A stretch of DNA of 64,000 bases from positions 102,222-166,221 of the forward strand of contig JAUYTN010000004.1 in assembly GCA_030695205.1 (NCBI GenBank). Reading direction: 5' to 3'. The position numbers and the translations under genes are program-made. The notes below the pieces were generated by a model. That model did no database searches. It was not told where the DNA came from and saw nothing but the letters and a program-made list of their open reading frames with translations. Source of the DNA: Burkholderiaceae bacterium (GTDB lineage Bacteria > Pseudomonadota > Gammaproteobacteria > Burkholderiales > Burkholderiaceae_C). Below are positions 35,718-42,970 of this stretch, in pieces (position 1 is the first letter of the stretch; each line of letters begins with the position of its first letter).

Positions 35718-36918
35718 GGATCAATGATAGTCGCTGCTCCAGCGCTTGAAAAAAGGCCGGTTGAGGTTCGAAATTGAGGGGCACCGCCCAGACGGCTGGC
35801 AGCGTTTCAGCCTGCCCGCTGCGGGCCAACTGGGCGGCCAGTTGGTGCATGACTGGAAACAGCTTGACAGCATCTTTTTGTGTGCAAAATATGCTTTTGC
35901 GCTTGTATTTTATAAATAGTTTGCTACAAAAATCTTCATCAAATACTTGGTGGTCATTCAATCCCAGTGTGTGGGTCAGGCGGACGCCCGCTGCGCGCAG
36001 CATGTCGAAAAACCCCTCCGGGCTGGCGATGCCGGCCCAGGCCACCCATGTTGCCTGGCCGCTGTCGACCAGTGTTTTCAGACTCACACGCTGGCCATGC
36101 ATGTTCAGCGCCTCCTGCGCCAGCCCTTTGAGTGCCCAGGCATGGACAGCGCCGGGCGGGCAGGGCAGCGGTGCCGTAAGGGTGTGTGTGCGGGACTGCA
36201 GGACCAAGTGCACCGCCCTGGCTGGCCAAGGTCCCCGGCCAAGCGGTGCGGGCAACGCCAGGGCACTTGGTGGCGGCACAGGTGGTGGCTGGACGGGTTG
36301 GGAGGCAGCCCTGGGCCAGGGCTCGCGCAGCAGGCCAGCTGGCAGCAGCCAACCATTGCCCACGCCCCGCTCATCGAACACCACCACGCCAATGTCGGCG
36401 TGCAGCGCCAGGTGCTGCAAACCGTCGTCGCACACCAGCACGGTGGTGCCCGGGTGAGCAGCCAGCAGGGCGCGCGCCGCTTGCACGCGCTGCCTGGCCA
36501 CCACCACCGGCACACCAGTGGCCTGGTGGATGAGCAAGGGCTCATCCCCCGCTTCCTCTGCTGGCGTTTGCGCATGTACATGCACCGCCCGCTCAGCGCG
36601 ACCCTCGACCGCCCGCCCGTGGCCGCGGGACACCACACCAGGGTGGTGCCCCAGCGACTGGAGGTGGCGGACGATGGCCACCGTGGTGGGCGTTTTGCCC
36701 CCTCCACCCACCACCACGTTGCCCACCACAATGACAGGGACGGGCATGCGCTCGGTGTGCAACAGACCCACTCGGTAGCAGACGGTTCGTACCGCCATCA
36801 GCCAACCGTATACCCGCGACAGCGGCCACAGCAGCCGGGTGAGGGTACTGCGGGTGAGCCAGGCCCGGGTCAGCCGCTGTTGCCAGCCCGTGGCTTGGGG
36901 GGCTGGGGGGGTGTTCAT
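35698..36918 (-). CDS. lpxK: Tetraacyldisaccharide 4'-kinase
   Basis: LpxK phosphorylates the lipid A precursor at the 4' position at the inner membrane. The Walker [14 protein letters not shown] lies near residue 66 after an N-terminal amphipathic helix. A conserved VCDDGLQH motif follows. The protein has 406 residues, about 60-70 more than usual. Part of the excess is in Pro/Ala linkers. Residues about 329-349 ([17 protein letters not shown]) are encoded by a dispersed repeat read antisense. Its ATG overlaps the exbD stop (ATGA). Confidence 0.94.
   Translation of the reverse strand: MNTPPAPQATGWQQRLTRAWLTRSTLTRLLWPLSRVYGWLMAVRTVCYRVGLLHTERMPVPVIVVGNVVVGGGGKTPTTVAIVRHLQSLGHHPGVVSRGHGRAVEGRAERAVHVHAQTPAEEAGDEPLLIHQATGVPVVVARQRVQAARALLAAHPGTTVLVCDDGLQHLALHADIGVVVFDERGVGNGWLLPAGLLREPWPRAASQPVQPPPVPPPSALALPAPLGRGPWPARAVHLVLQSRTHTLTAPLPCPPGAVHAWALKGLAQEALNMHGQRVSLKTLVDSGQATWVAWAGIASPEGFFDMLRAAGVRLTHTLGLNDHQVFDEDFCSKLFIKYKRKSIFCTQKDAVKLFPVMHQLAAQLARSGQAETLPAVWAVPLNFEPQPAFFQALEQRLSLIHGHQTA
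35872..35933 (+). repeat. Dispersed AT-rich repeat, copy 6, inside lpxK (antisense)
   Basis: TTTTTGTGTGCAAAATATGC, TTTTGCGCTTGTATTTTATA, then TTGCTACAAAAAT match the family order. lpxK reads through it on the opposite strand without a stop. Confidence 0.65.
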
Positions 36919-37373
36919 CAGGGGCGTCGGCTGGGCGAAACAGAACCACCGCCGGCTGGGCTCTGGGTGGAGAAGGTGATCTGGGTCAAACCAGTCTGCC
37001 GGGCCGCATCCATCACCGCAATGACCGCTTGGTGGGTGGCCGATGCATCGGCGTTGATGACCACCACAGTGCGCTCGTGGCTGGCGGCGTCGGGCGCCGC
37101 CTGGCGCAGGGCAGCGGACAGCAACTGTGCGCTCACGCCATCGAGCACGGCACCGTTGACCGCATAGCGCCCATCCTGTGCCACCGACACCAGCACCTCG
37201 GTGGGGCGTTGCTTGGGTTGCAGTGCGTCGGCCACTGGCAGGCTGACCTGCAGCTCTGTGTACTTGCTGTAGGTGGTGGTCAGCACCATGAAAATGAGCA
37301 CGACCAACAAGATGTCGATGAACGGGATGAGGTTGATCTCGGGCTCATCCCGGGAGCCAGGTCGAAAGTTCAT
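36918..37373 (-). CDS. exbD: Energy transducer ExbD
   Basis: ExbD works with ExbB to harness the proton gradient for TonB-dependent import or related envelope work. This 151-residue protein has one membrane segment (PFIDILLVVLIFMVL) holding the essential Asp of the family, and a periplasmic domain. Its stop codon overlaps the lpxK start. No tonB lies nearby; the pairing exbBD-lpxK is common in beta-proteobacteria. Confidence 0.93.
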   Translation of the reverse strand: MNFRPGSRDEPEINLIPFIDILLVVLIFMVLTTTYSKYTELQVSLPVADALQPKQRPTEVLVSVAQDGRYAVNGAVLDGVSAQLLSAALRQAAPDAASHERTVVVINADASATHQAVIAVMDAARQTGLTQITFSTQSPAGGGSVSPSRRP

Positions 37374-37379
37374 GGCGGC

Positions 37380-38015
37380 TTAGCCACGCAGGCGGATGAG
37401 GTGGCGAAACATCTGCTCGCTGGCCAGCTCCATGGTCAGCAGGTAGCCATCGACTCGGGCGCGGAAGTAGCGCCAGAAAATCAGCGCCGGTATGGCCACG
37501 ATCAGACCAAAAGCGGTGTTGTAGAGCGCGATGGAGATGCCGTGCGCCAGCTGTGCCGGGTTGTTGCCACCGTTGCCGATGGCGCCACTGCCCACCTGGG
37601 CACCAAAAATTTCGATCATGCCCACCACTGTGCCCAACAGGCCCAGCAAAGGCGCGGCCGATGCGATGGTGGCCAGCGCACCCAGGTAGCGTTGCAACCG
37701 AGCCGCCACTTCGCGGCCTTTGCCCTCCAGGCATGAGCGCAGGTCTTCGTCGCTGGCAGTGGGGTTGAGGTTGAGCTCCCGAAAACCGGCAGCCAGTACC
37801 TCGCCCAGGGCCGAGTTCTGGGACAACTGGTCCACCACGTCAGGGGTGGGAACACCATGCCTGGACACGGTGATGGCTTCGTCCAGCAAAGAAGGCGGTG
37901 CAATTCGGACTGTTTTCAGGCTGGCAAAGCGCTCGATGATCAGGGCCAAACCCAAAATGGAGCAGGCGATCAGTGGCCAAATTGGCCAGCCCGCGGCTTG
38001 TATGATGGTCAGCAA
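37380..38015 (-). CDS. exbB: Proton channel protein ExbB (MotA/TolQ/ExbB)
   Basis: ExbB forms the pentameric proton channel around ExbD. Three membrane segments are visible, at the N-terminus (WPIWPLIACSILGLALII), near 120-140 (ASAAPLLGLLGTVVGMIEIF) and near 165-185 (ALYNTAFGLIVAIPALIFW). TTG 38015 is preferred because GGAG lies 8 bases upstream and it gives the family N-terminus; TTG 38033 is an alternative. From 38015 it has 211 residues. exbD follows after 6 bases. Confidence 0.92.
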   Translation of the reverse strand: MLTIIQAAGWPIWPLIACSILGLALIIERFASLKTVRIAPPSLLDEAITVSRHGVPTPDVVDQLSQNSALGEVLAAGFRELNLNPTASDEDLRSCLEGKGREVAARLQRYLGALATIASAAPLLGLLGTVVGMIEIFGAQVGSGAIGNGGNNPAQLAHGISIALYNTAFGLIVAIPALIFWRYFRARVDGYLLTMELASEQMFRHLIRLRG

Positions 38016-38317
38016 GGCAACGCTCCGAGTCAAAAAAACAGTGCCGGATTATGGCCCACGCCCAGTGGCAGCCCACCCGCGCAGCTACCCACAGAAGCTG
38101 TGGATAACTTTGTGAAGAACTCCCCCACATTCCCCGGAAACTCGCGGCCCACCGTGGTTTTTCCCACTTTGACGAAAAAACAGGCAGTGAAAAAAGCTTT
38201 TAAAACAATAGCTTGCAAGCACTCAGACCGTGGGGTGACTTGTGGTAGGCGAGTTGAGGGTCACAACCGCGTCTGTGGACATATCCCCACCGCCAAGGCC
38301 CGAGGGGCTTGGAATTC
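38016..38317. other. Intergenic region exbB-xseA with a DnaA box
   Basis: This 302-base divergent spacer holds one perfect DnaA box (TGTGGATAA, 38099-38107). A two-mismatch relative, TGTGGACAT, is at 38274-38282. A possible degenerate dispersed repeat lies around 38188-38222 (TGAAAAAAGCTTTTA...CAATAGCTTGCAAGC). Both outward promoters must lie here, but no clear -35/-10 pair was recognised. No gene is seen. Confidence 0.5.
38099..38107 (-). promoter_or_regulatory. Perfect DnaA box
   Basis: TTATCCACA on the minus strand. A single perfect box does not make an origin; it may have a regulatory role. Confidence 0.45.
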
Positions 38318-39703
38318 ATGCTTCCAAAACCGTGGCGAGCGCGCACAGTGTGGGCGCAGTGGCCGTGTGAGGTGGGGTGCCGGGTGTTGACGCCGGGTGT
38401 GGCTGGGGGGGGACCTGTGGGGCCCTCTGCTGGCGCCTCCGTTGCCGCCGGGCCCTCGGTGTGGGCTGTCGGGCGTCTGATGCTGGCGGTGGCCGATGCG
38501 CTGTCGGCGCGCTTCAATCCAGTGCGGGTTCGGGGTGAGCTGTCGGGGTGGACGCGTGCGGCCAGTGGACACTGCTACTTCACCCTCAAAGACGACACCG
38601 GGCAGGTGCGCTGCGCCATGTTCCGCCGGTCGGCGGCATCGCTTGCCTTCAGTCCGCGGGACGGCGACAGCGTGGAGGTACAGGGCAAGCTAGACGTGTA
38701 CGGGCCCAGGGGCGACCTGCAACTCATCGCTGACGCCATGAGGCCGGTGGGGCAGGGCAACTTGTACGAGCAGTTTGTGCAGCTCAAAGCCCGCTTGCAG
38801 GGGTTGGGCTGGTTCGATGCCGCCCGCAAAAAGCCGGTGCCTGTCATGCCTCGGTCTATCGGCGTGGTCACATCCTTGGGCGCTGCGGCACTGCGCGATG
38901 TGGCGACGGCCCTGGCACGGCGGGTGCCTCACATCCCGGTGACGGTATTCCCAGCGGCGGTGCAGGGGGTGCAGGCGCCAGCCGAACTGGTCGCTGCCTT
39001 GGCGTGCGCCAGTGAACTGCACGCCCGAACCGGGCACCCCGAGGTGTTGCTGCTGGTGCGAGGTGGGGGGTCTTTGGAGGATTTGTGGGCCTTCAATGCC
39101 GAGTCGGTGGCACAGGCGCTGGTGCAGGCCCCCATGCCCGTGGTGTGTGGGGTGGGCCACGAGAGCGACTTCACCATTGCGGATTTCGTGTGCGACCTGC
39201 GTGCCCCCACACCCACAGCGGCCGCAGAGCTGTGTGCCACCGACCGGGATACGGCCCTGAGCCTGCTGGTGACCAGTGGGCATCGCCTGGGCGATGCGGT
39301 CCTGGACCGAATCGATGCCATGGGCCAGCGGCTGGACAGGCTGGGGCAGCGATTGTCGCGTCCGTCGGACAGGGTGGTGCTGCAGCGCCACGCGCTTCAG
39401 CACCTGTCCCATCGGCTGGACCAGACAATGAAATCAAAATTGCAGCAACAAACGCTTTATATACATGCGATTGAGGCCAATTTTCCTGAAAAAATGACTG
39501 CCCACCTACAGGCCCTGGCACAGCGACTGGCGCACCACAAGGCGCTGCTCGACTCCATGGACCCCCGCTTGGTGCTGCAGCGTGGCTACGCCTGGCTGGC
39601 CGACGGGTCGGGCCACGCCATCACCAGCGTGTCGCAGGTGAGCCCCGGCCAGGCGGTGCAGGCCACCCTTGCCGACGGTGAGGTCGATTTGCTGGTGCGT
39701 TGA
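38318..39703 (+). CDS. xseA: Exodeoxyribonuclease VII large subunit
   Basis: XseA with XseB degrades single-stranded DNA from both ends. After an atypical N-terminal extension of about 45 residues, the OB fold (LSARFNPVRVRGELSGW) is followed by the catalytic domain with RGGGSLEDLWAFN and CGVGHESDFTIADF. ATG 38318 is preceded by GAGGGG; TTG 38309 is possible. Residues about 371-392 in the coiled-coil C-terminal domain (KSKLQQQTLYIHAIEANF) come from a dispersed repeat, with a rare ATA codon. It has 461 residues. Confidence 0.94.
   Translation: MLPKPWRARTVWAQWPCEVGCRVLTPGVAGGGPVGPSAGASVAAGPSVWAVGRLMLAVADALSARFNPVRVRGELSGWTRAASGHCYFTLKDDTGQVRCAMFRRSAASLAFSPRDGDSVEVQGKLDVYGPRGDLQLIADAMRPVGQGNLYEQFVQLKARLQGLGWFDAARKKPVPVMPRSIGVVTSLGAAALRDVATALARRVPHIPVTVFPAAVQGVQAPAELVAALACASELHARTGHPEVLLLVRGGGSLEDLWAFNAESVAQALVQAPMPVVCGVGHESDFTIADFVCDLRAPTPTAAAELCATDRDTALSLLVTSGHRLGDAVLDRIDAMGQRLDRLGQRLSRPSDRVVLQRHALQHLSHRLDQTMKSKLQQQTLYIHAIEANFPEKMTAHLQALAQRLAHHKALLDSMDPRLVLQRGYAWLADGSGHAITSVSQVSPGQAVQATLADGEVDLLVR
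39430..39494 (-). repeat. Dispersed AT-rich repeat, copy 7, inside xseA (antisense)
   Basis: The minus strand reads TTTTTCAGGAAAATTGGCC, TCAATCGCATGTATATAAAGCG, then TTGTTGCTGCAATTTTGATTT, in family order. It is in frame within xseA. Confidence 0.65.
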
Positions 39704-39728
39704 GCACTGGTAGCCTCTTTCCTACAAT
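39700..39728 (+). promoter_or_regulatory. Promoter of sodB
   Basis: TTGAGC (39700-39705) and TACAAT (39723-39728) are separated by 17 bases. The -35 overlaps the xseA stop codon. Confidence 0.65.
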
Positions 39729-39794
39729 GCTCGTCGACTATCGGCAGATGCGCCGGTCGCTGACACACCTGTTCACTCATCCACAAGGACCACC

Positions 39795-40376
39795 ATGGAA
39801 CACACCCTTCCCGCTTTGCCCTTTGCCATCGATGCGCTGGCCCCCCACTACAGCCAGGAGACGCTGGAGTTTCACCATGGCAAGCACCACAACGCTTACG
39901 TCGTCAACCTCAACAACCTGCAAAAGGGCACCGAGTTTGAAAGCATGGACCTGGAGTCCATCATCAAAAAAGCCAGTGGCGGCATTTACAACAACGCCGC
40001 CCAGGTGTGGAACCACACCTTCTTCTGGAACTGCATGAAGCCCAACGGTGGTGGCGAGCCCACGGGTGCACTGGCCGATGCCATCCATGCCAAATGGGGC
40101 AGCTATGCCGCCTTCAAAGAAGCCTTTGTCAAATCGGCGGTGGGCAACTTTGGTTCTGGCTGGACGTGGCTGGTCAAGAAGGCCGATGGCAGCATTGACA
40201 TTGTCAACACCGGTGCAGCTGGCACACCCATGACCAGCGGCGACACCGCGCTGCTGACCGTGGATGTGTGGGAACACGCCTACTACATCGACTACCGCAA
40301 CGCCCGCCCCAAGTTCGTCGAGACCTTCCTGGACAAACTTGCCAACTGGGAATTTGCCCAGGCCAATTTCGCCTGA
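39795..40376 (+). CDS. sodB: Superoxide dismutase (Fe)
   Basis: SodB converts superoxide to oxygen and hydrogen peroxide in the cytoplasm. Metal ligands are His27, His74, Asp157 and His161, one residue offset from E. coli SodB. The iron-type context around GNFGSGWTW supports Fe over Mn. It has 193 residues, the normal size. ATG 39795 follows AAGGACC. Two hairpin terminators follow the gene. Confidence 0.96.
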   Translation: MEHTLPALPFAIDALAPHYSQETLEFHHGKHHNAYVVNLNNLQKGTEFESMDLESIIKKASGGIYNNAAQVWNHTFFWNCMKPNGGGEPTGALADAIHAKWGSYAAFKEAFVKSAVGNFGSGWTWLVKKADGSIDIVNTGAAGTPMTSGDTALLTVDVWEHAYYIDYRNARPKFVETFLDKLANWEFAQANFA

Positions 40377-40393
40377 CCCTGCCTAGGTTGCGC

Positions 40394-40417
40394 GGTCCAT
40401 GTCAAATGGACCAAATT
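40394..40417 (+). terminator. First hairpin after sodB
   Basis: GGTCCAT (40394-40400) pairs with ATGGACC (40406-40412) around GTCAA, followed by AAATTTTT. Confidence 0.6.
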
Positions 40418-40475
40418 TTTATAGAAAAAGCGCCATTGGCGCTTTTTCTAATTGAGGTTTCAGCTATTGTTTCAG
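40411..40475 (+). repeat. Dispersed AT-rich repeat, copy 8 (forward)
   Basis: CAAATTTTTATAG, AAAAAGCGCCATTGGCGC, then TTTCAGCTATTGTTTCAG show the family ends. The core has become a perfect terminator hairpin (40423-40449). Confidence 0.5.
40423..40449. terminator. Bidirectional terminator between sodB and DUF192 gene
   Basis: AGAAAAAGCGCC (40423-40434) pairs perfectly over 12 bp with GGCGCTTTTTCT (40438-40449). Runs of five A and five T let it act in both directions for the convergent genes. Confidence 0.88.
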
Positions 40476-40969
40476 GGCTTGAAAACTTCACCCTTCAGCC
40501 GAAAACCCGGCCCGATGGAGCGCTTGCCAAACCAGCCCTGGTTCATTTCCAGGACAAAACGCACCGGCCGCTGGGAGCAGTGGCTCTCCTCACTCAGCGG
40601 TTGCATGTCGGCCAGGTTGACGATGGTGCCGTCGTCGGCCACAAACGCCGCTGTCAGCGCGCTGGGTGTGTTTTTCATCCAGAAACACTGCACAGCGGGC
40701 TGCTCGAACACGAACAGCATGCCCTCATGCTGGGGCATGCCACGGCGCCACATCAAACCGGTGGCCCGGTGTTCCGGCGTGGCGGCCACCTGGGCTTCGA
40801 TGCGGAACATGCCCGCTTGCAGCACCGTGCGCGCCAGGTTGAGTTGAGGCTGTCCGCTGGCTGTCTCCCGGGCATGCGTCCAGCCGGGCAAGGCCAGGGC
40901 GAAACAGCACAGAAGCACCGCCTGCACAAAGCGGTTCCGGTGGTGGGCGAGGTGTGTGGGCCTGGTCAT
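40472..40969 (-). CDS. Exported DUF192 protein
   Basis: This 165-residue protein has a signal peptide (FVQAVLLCCFALALPGW) and one DUF192 domain. The domain is recognised by the ATPEHRATGLMWRRGMP and CFWMKNTPSAL motifs. DUF192 proteins are periplasmic or secreted and have no firm role. It is convergent with sodB and shares the bidirectional terminator. Its stop codon lies at the edge of dispersed-repeat copy 8. Confidence 0.88.
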   Translation of the reverse strand: MTRPTHLAHHRNRFVQAVLLCCFALALPGWTHARETASGQPQLNLARTVLQAGMFRIEAQVAATPEHRATGLMWRRGMPQHEGMLFVFEQPAVQCFWMKNTPSALTAAFVADDGTIVNLADMQPLSEESHCSQRPVRFVLEMNQGWFGKRSIGPGFRLKGEVFKP

Positions 40970-41087
40970 GGGTTACGGAGGCTTGAGGGTGGCTTTTTGG
41001 AGAGGTTGGGCCTGTCGAAGCGAGCGGCACGCCCCATGGTAACCACGGTATCGCGGGTCGCGGCGCAGCCTCTAGAATTTTGGGGTC

Positions 41088-41122
41088 AGCCTGTCAGGCT
41101 CGGCGGTGTCTGCCAACTGGCA
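41088..41122. promoter_or_regulatory. Two palindromes upstream of icd
   Basis: AGCCTG-T-CAGGCT (41088-41100) and TGCCA-AC-TGGCA (41111-41122) are perfect inverted repeats 41-75 bases before the icd start. A TAGAAT -10-like element lies just upstream (41073-41078). They may be operators. Confidence 0.35.
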
Positions 41123-41162
41123 AGGTGCTGGCGGCCCCTCAGGACCACCAACGGAGATCATC

Positions 41163-42416
41163 ATGTACCAGCACATCACCATTCCACCCCAAGGGCAAAA
41201 AATCACGGTCAATGCGGACAACTCGTTGAACGTGCCCGACCAGCCCATCATTCCCTACATTGAGGGCGATGGCACTGGCCTGGACATCACCCCCGTCATG
41301 CTCAAGGTGGTGGATGCGGCCGTGGCCAAAGCCTACGCGGGCCAGCGAAAAATTCACTGGATGGAGGTGTACGCGGGTGAAAAATCCACCCAGATCTATG
41401 GCCCCGATGTGTGGTTGCCCGAAGAAACCTTGCAGGCGGTTCGGGAGTATGTGGTCTCCATCAAAGGTCCGCTGACCACACCCGTGGGCGGAGGCATACG
41501 TTCGTTGAACGTGGCTCTGCGCCAGGAGCTGGATTTGTACGTGTGCCTGCGGCCCATCCAATACTTTGCCGGGGTGCCCAGCCCGCTCAAGGAGCCCCAC
41601 AAAACGAACATGGTCATCTTCCGCGAGAACTCGGAAGATATTTACGCCGGCATCGAGTACGAGGCGGAAAGCGACAAGGCCAAAAAACTCATCCGCTTTC
41701 TGACCGAAGAGCTGGGGGTGACCAAAATCCGCTTCCCCCAGACTTCGGGCATCGGCATCAAGCCCGTCTCCCGCGAAGGTACCGAGCGCTTGGTTCGCAA
41801 GGCCATCCAGTACGCCATCGACAACGACAAGCCCAGCGTGACCCTGGTTCACAAGGGCAACATCATGAAATTCACCGAAGGTGGTTTCCGTGACTGGGGC
41901 TATGCGCTGGCCATGAAGGAGTTTGGTGCCGAGCTGCTGGATGGTGGCCCATGGTGCAGGTTCAAGAGCCCCAAAACTGGCAAGTTCATCGTCATCAAAG
42001 ACAGTATCGCCGACGCCTTTTTGCAGCAAATTCTGTTGCGCCCGGCCGAGTACAGCGTCATTGCCACCCTGAACCTGAACGGCGACTACATTTCGGACGC
42101 CCTTGCTGCCCAGGTGGGCGGCATCGGCATTGCGCCTGGGGCCAATTTGTCCGACACCGTGGCTATGTTCGAGGCGACCCACGGCACGGCACCCAAGTAC
42201 GCGGGCAAGGACTATGTCAACCCGGGCTCGGAAATCCTGTCGGCCGAGATGATGTTGCGCCACATGGGCTGGAAAGAGGCCGCAGACCTCATCATCCGGT
42301 CGATGGAGCAATCCATTGCCAGCAAGCAAGTGACCTATGACTTCGCTCGCCTGATGGACGGGGCCGAGCAGGTCAGCTGCTCGGGTTTTGGGCAGGTGAT
42401 GATCGACCACATGTGA
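41163..42416 (+). CDS. icd: Isocitrate dehydrogenase (NADP+)
   Basis: Icd decarboxylates isocitrate to 2-oxoglutarate in the TCA cycle. ATG 41163 with GGAG upstream gives 417 residues, standard for the homodimeric E. coli type. The substrate loop [12 protein letters not shown] contains the serine that AceK phosphorylates in E. coli. The [13 protein letters not shown] motif and the GIAPGANL and [12 protein letters not shown] cofactor segments are intact. A terminator follows the gene. Confidence 0.97.
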   Translation: MYQHITIPPQGQKITVNADNSLNVPDQPIIPYIEGDGTGLDITPVMLKVVDAAVAKAYAGQRKIHWMEVYAGEKSTQIYGPDVWLPEETLQAVREYVVSIKGPLTTPVGGGIRSLNVALRQELDLYVCLRPIQYFAGVPSPLKEPHKTNMVIFRENSEDIYAGIEYEAESDKAKKLIRFLTEELGVTKIRFPQTSGIGIKPVSREGTERLVRKAIQYAIDNDKPSVTLVHKGNIMKFTEGGFRDWGYALAMKEFGAELLDGGPWCRFKSPKTGKFIVIKDSIADAFLQQILLRPAEYSVIATLNLNGDYISDALAAQVGGIGIAPGANLSDTVAMFEATHGTAPKYAGKDYVNPGSEILSAEMMLRHMGWKEAADLIIRSMEQSIASKQVTYDFARLMDGAEQVSCSGFGQVMIDHM

Positions 42417-42460
42417 GGTGTGGCCTCGGCCTGCCGCCGTGTGCGGCGCCTGTTGGACAG

Positions 42461-42481
42461 CGGCCCCAGGGGGCCGTTTTT
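42461..42481 (+). terminator. Terminator after icd
   Basis: CGGCCC (42461-42466) pairs with GGGCCG (42471-42476) around CAGG, followed by TTTTT. Confidence 0.8.
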
Positions 42482-42545
42482 GCTGGTCTGCCCGCATTTC
42501 CCGCCGCTGGGGTGGGGGGTTTGGGGCACCGATAGAATGGTTGAC

Positions 42546-42893
42546 ATGGCTACTCGAATCCCCAAAACCACGCCCCTTCCCGACCGAACGGCTGGCGGCG
42601 ACGCGGTGGTGCTCGAACGCCGCCCGTTGCGCACCCAGCCGCCCCAAATGCACCAGGTCGTTTTGCTCAACGACGACTTCACCCCCATGGAGTTTGTGGT
42701 GCTGGTGCTGCAGGAGTTTTTCAATAAAGACCGCGAAGCCGCTACGCAGATCATGCTCAAGATTCATTTGCAGGGCAAAGGCGTTTGCGGGGTGTTCCCG
42801 AAAGACATTGCGGCAACCAAGGTCGATCAGGTGCAGGCCGCGGCGCGCGAGGCCGGGCACCCGCTACAGTGTTTGCACGAGCCGATTGAATAA
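42546..42893 (+). CDS. clpS: ClpA adaptor ClpS
   Basis: ClpS delivers N-degron substrates to ClpAP. The core binding-pocket motif [15 protein letters not shown] and the later [13 protein letters not shown] and AGHPLQC segments are present. ATG 42546 gives 115 residues; ATG 42537 is an equal in-frame alternative. It is followed by clpA after 77 bases, the normal pairing. Confidence 0.95.
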   Translation: MATRIPKTTPLPDRTAGGDAVVLERRPLRTQPPQMHQVVLLNDDFTPMEFVVLVLQEFFNKDREAATQIMLKIHLQGKGVCGVFPKDIAATKVDQVQAAAREAGHPLQCLHEPIE

Positions 42894-42970
42894 GCCCAAC
42901 ACACCCCCAACTCCCAGTTTCCCGCACGACTTTCAGTCTCTGCCAACGCCCCTTACTAGAGGAAAAGCCC

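Noticed and set aside
38034..38308. Chromosomal replication origin
   Set aside because: Only one perfect DnaA box is present, with no box cluster and no dnaA, dnaN or gidA nearby.
41139..42860. A 573-codon minus-strand frame opposite icd and clpS
   Set aside because: It is a His/Gly/Leu-rich shadow running through two real genes and a terminator.
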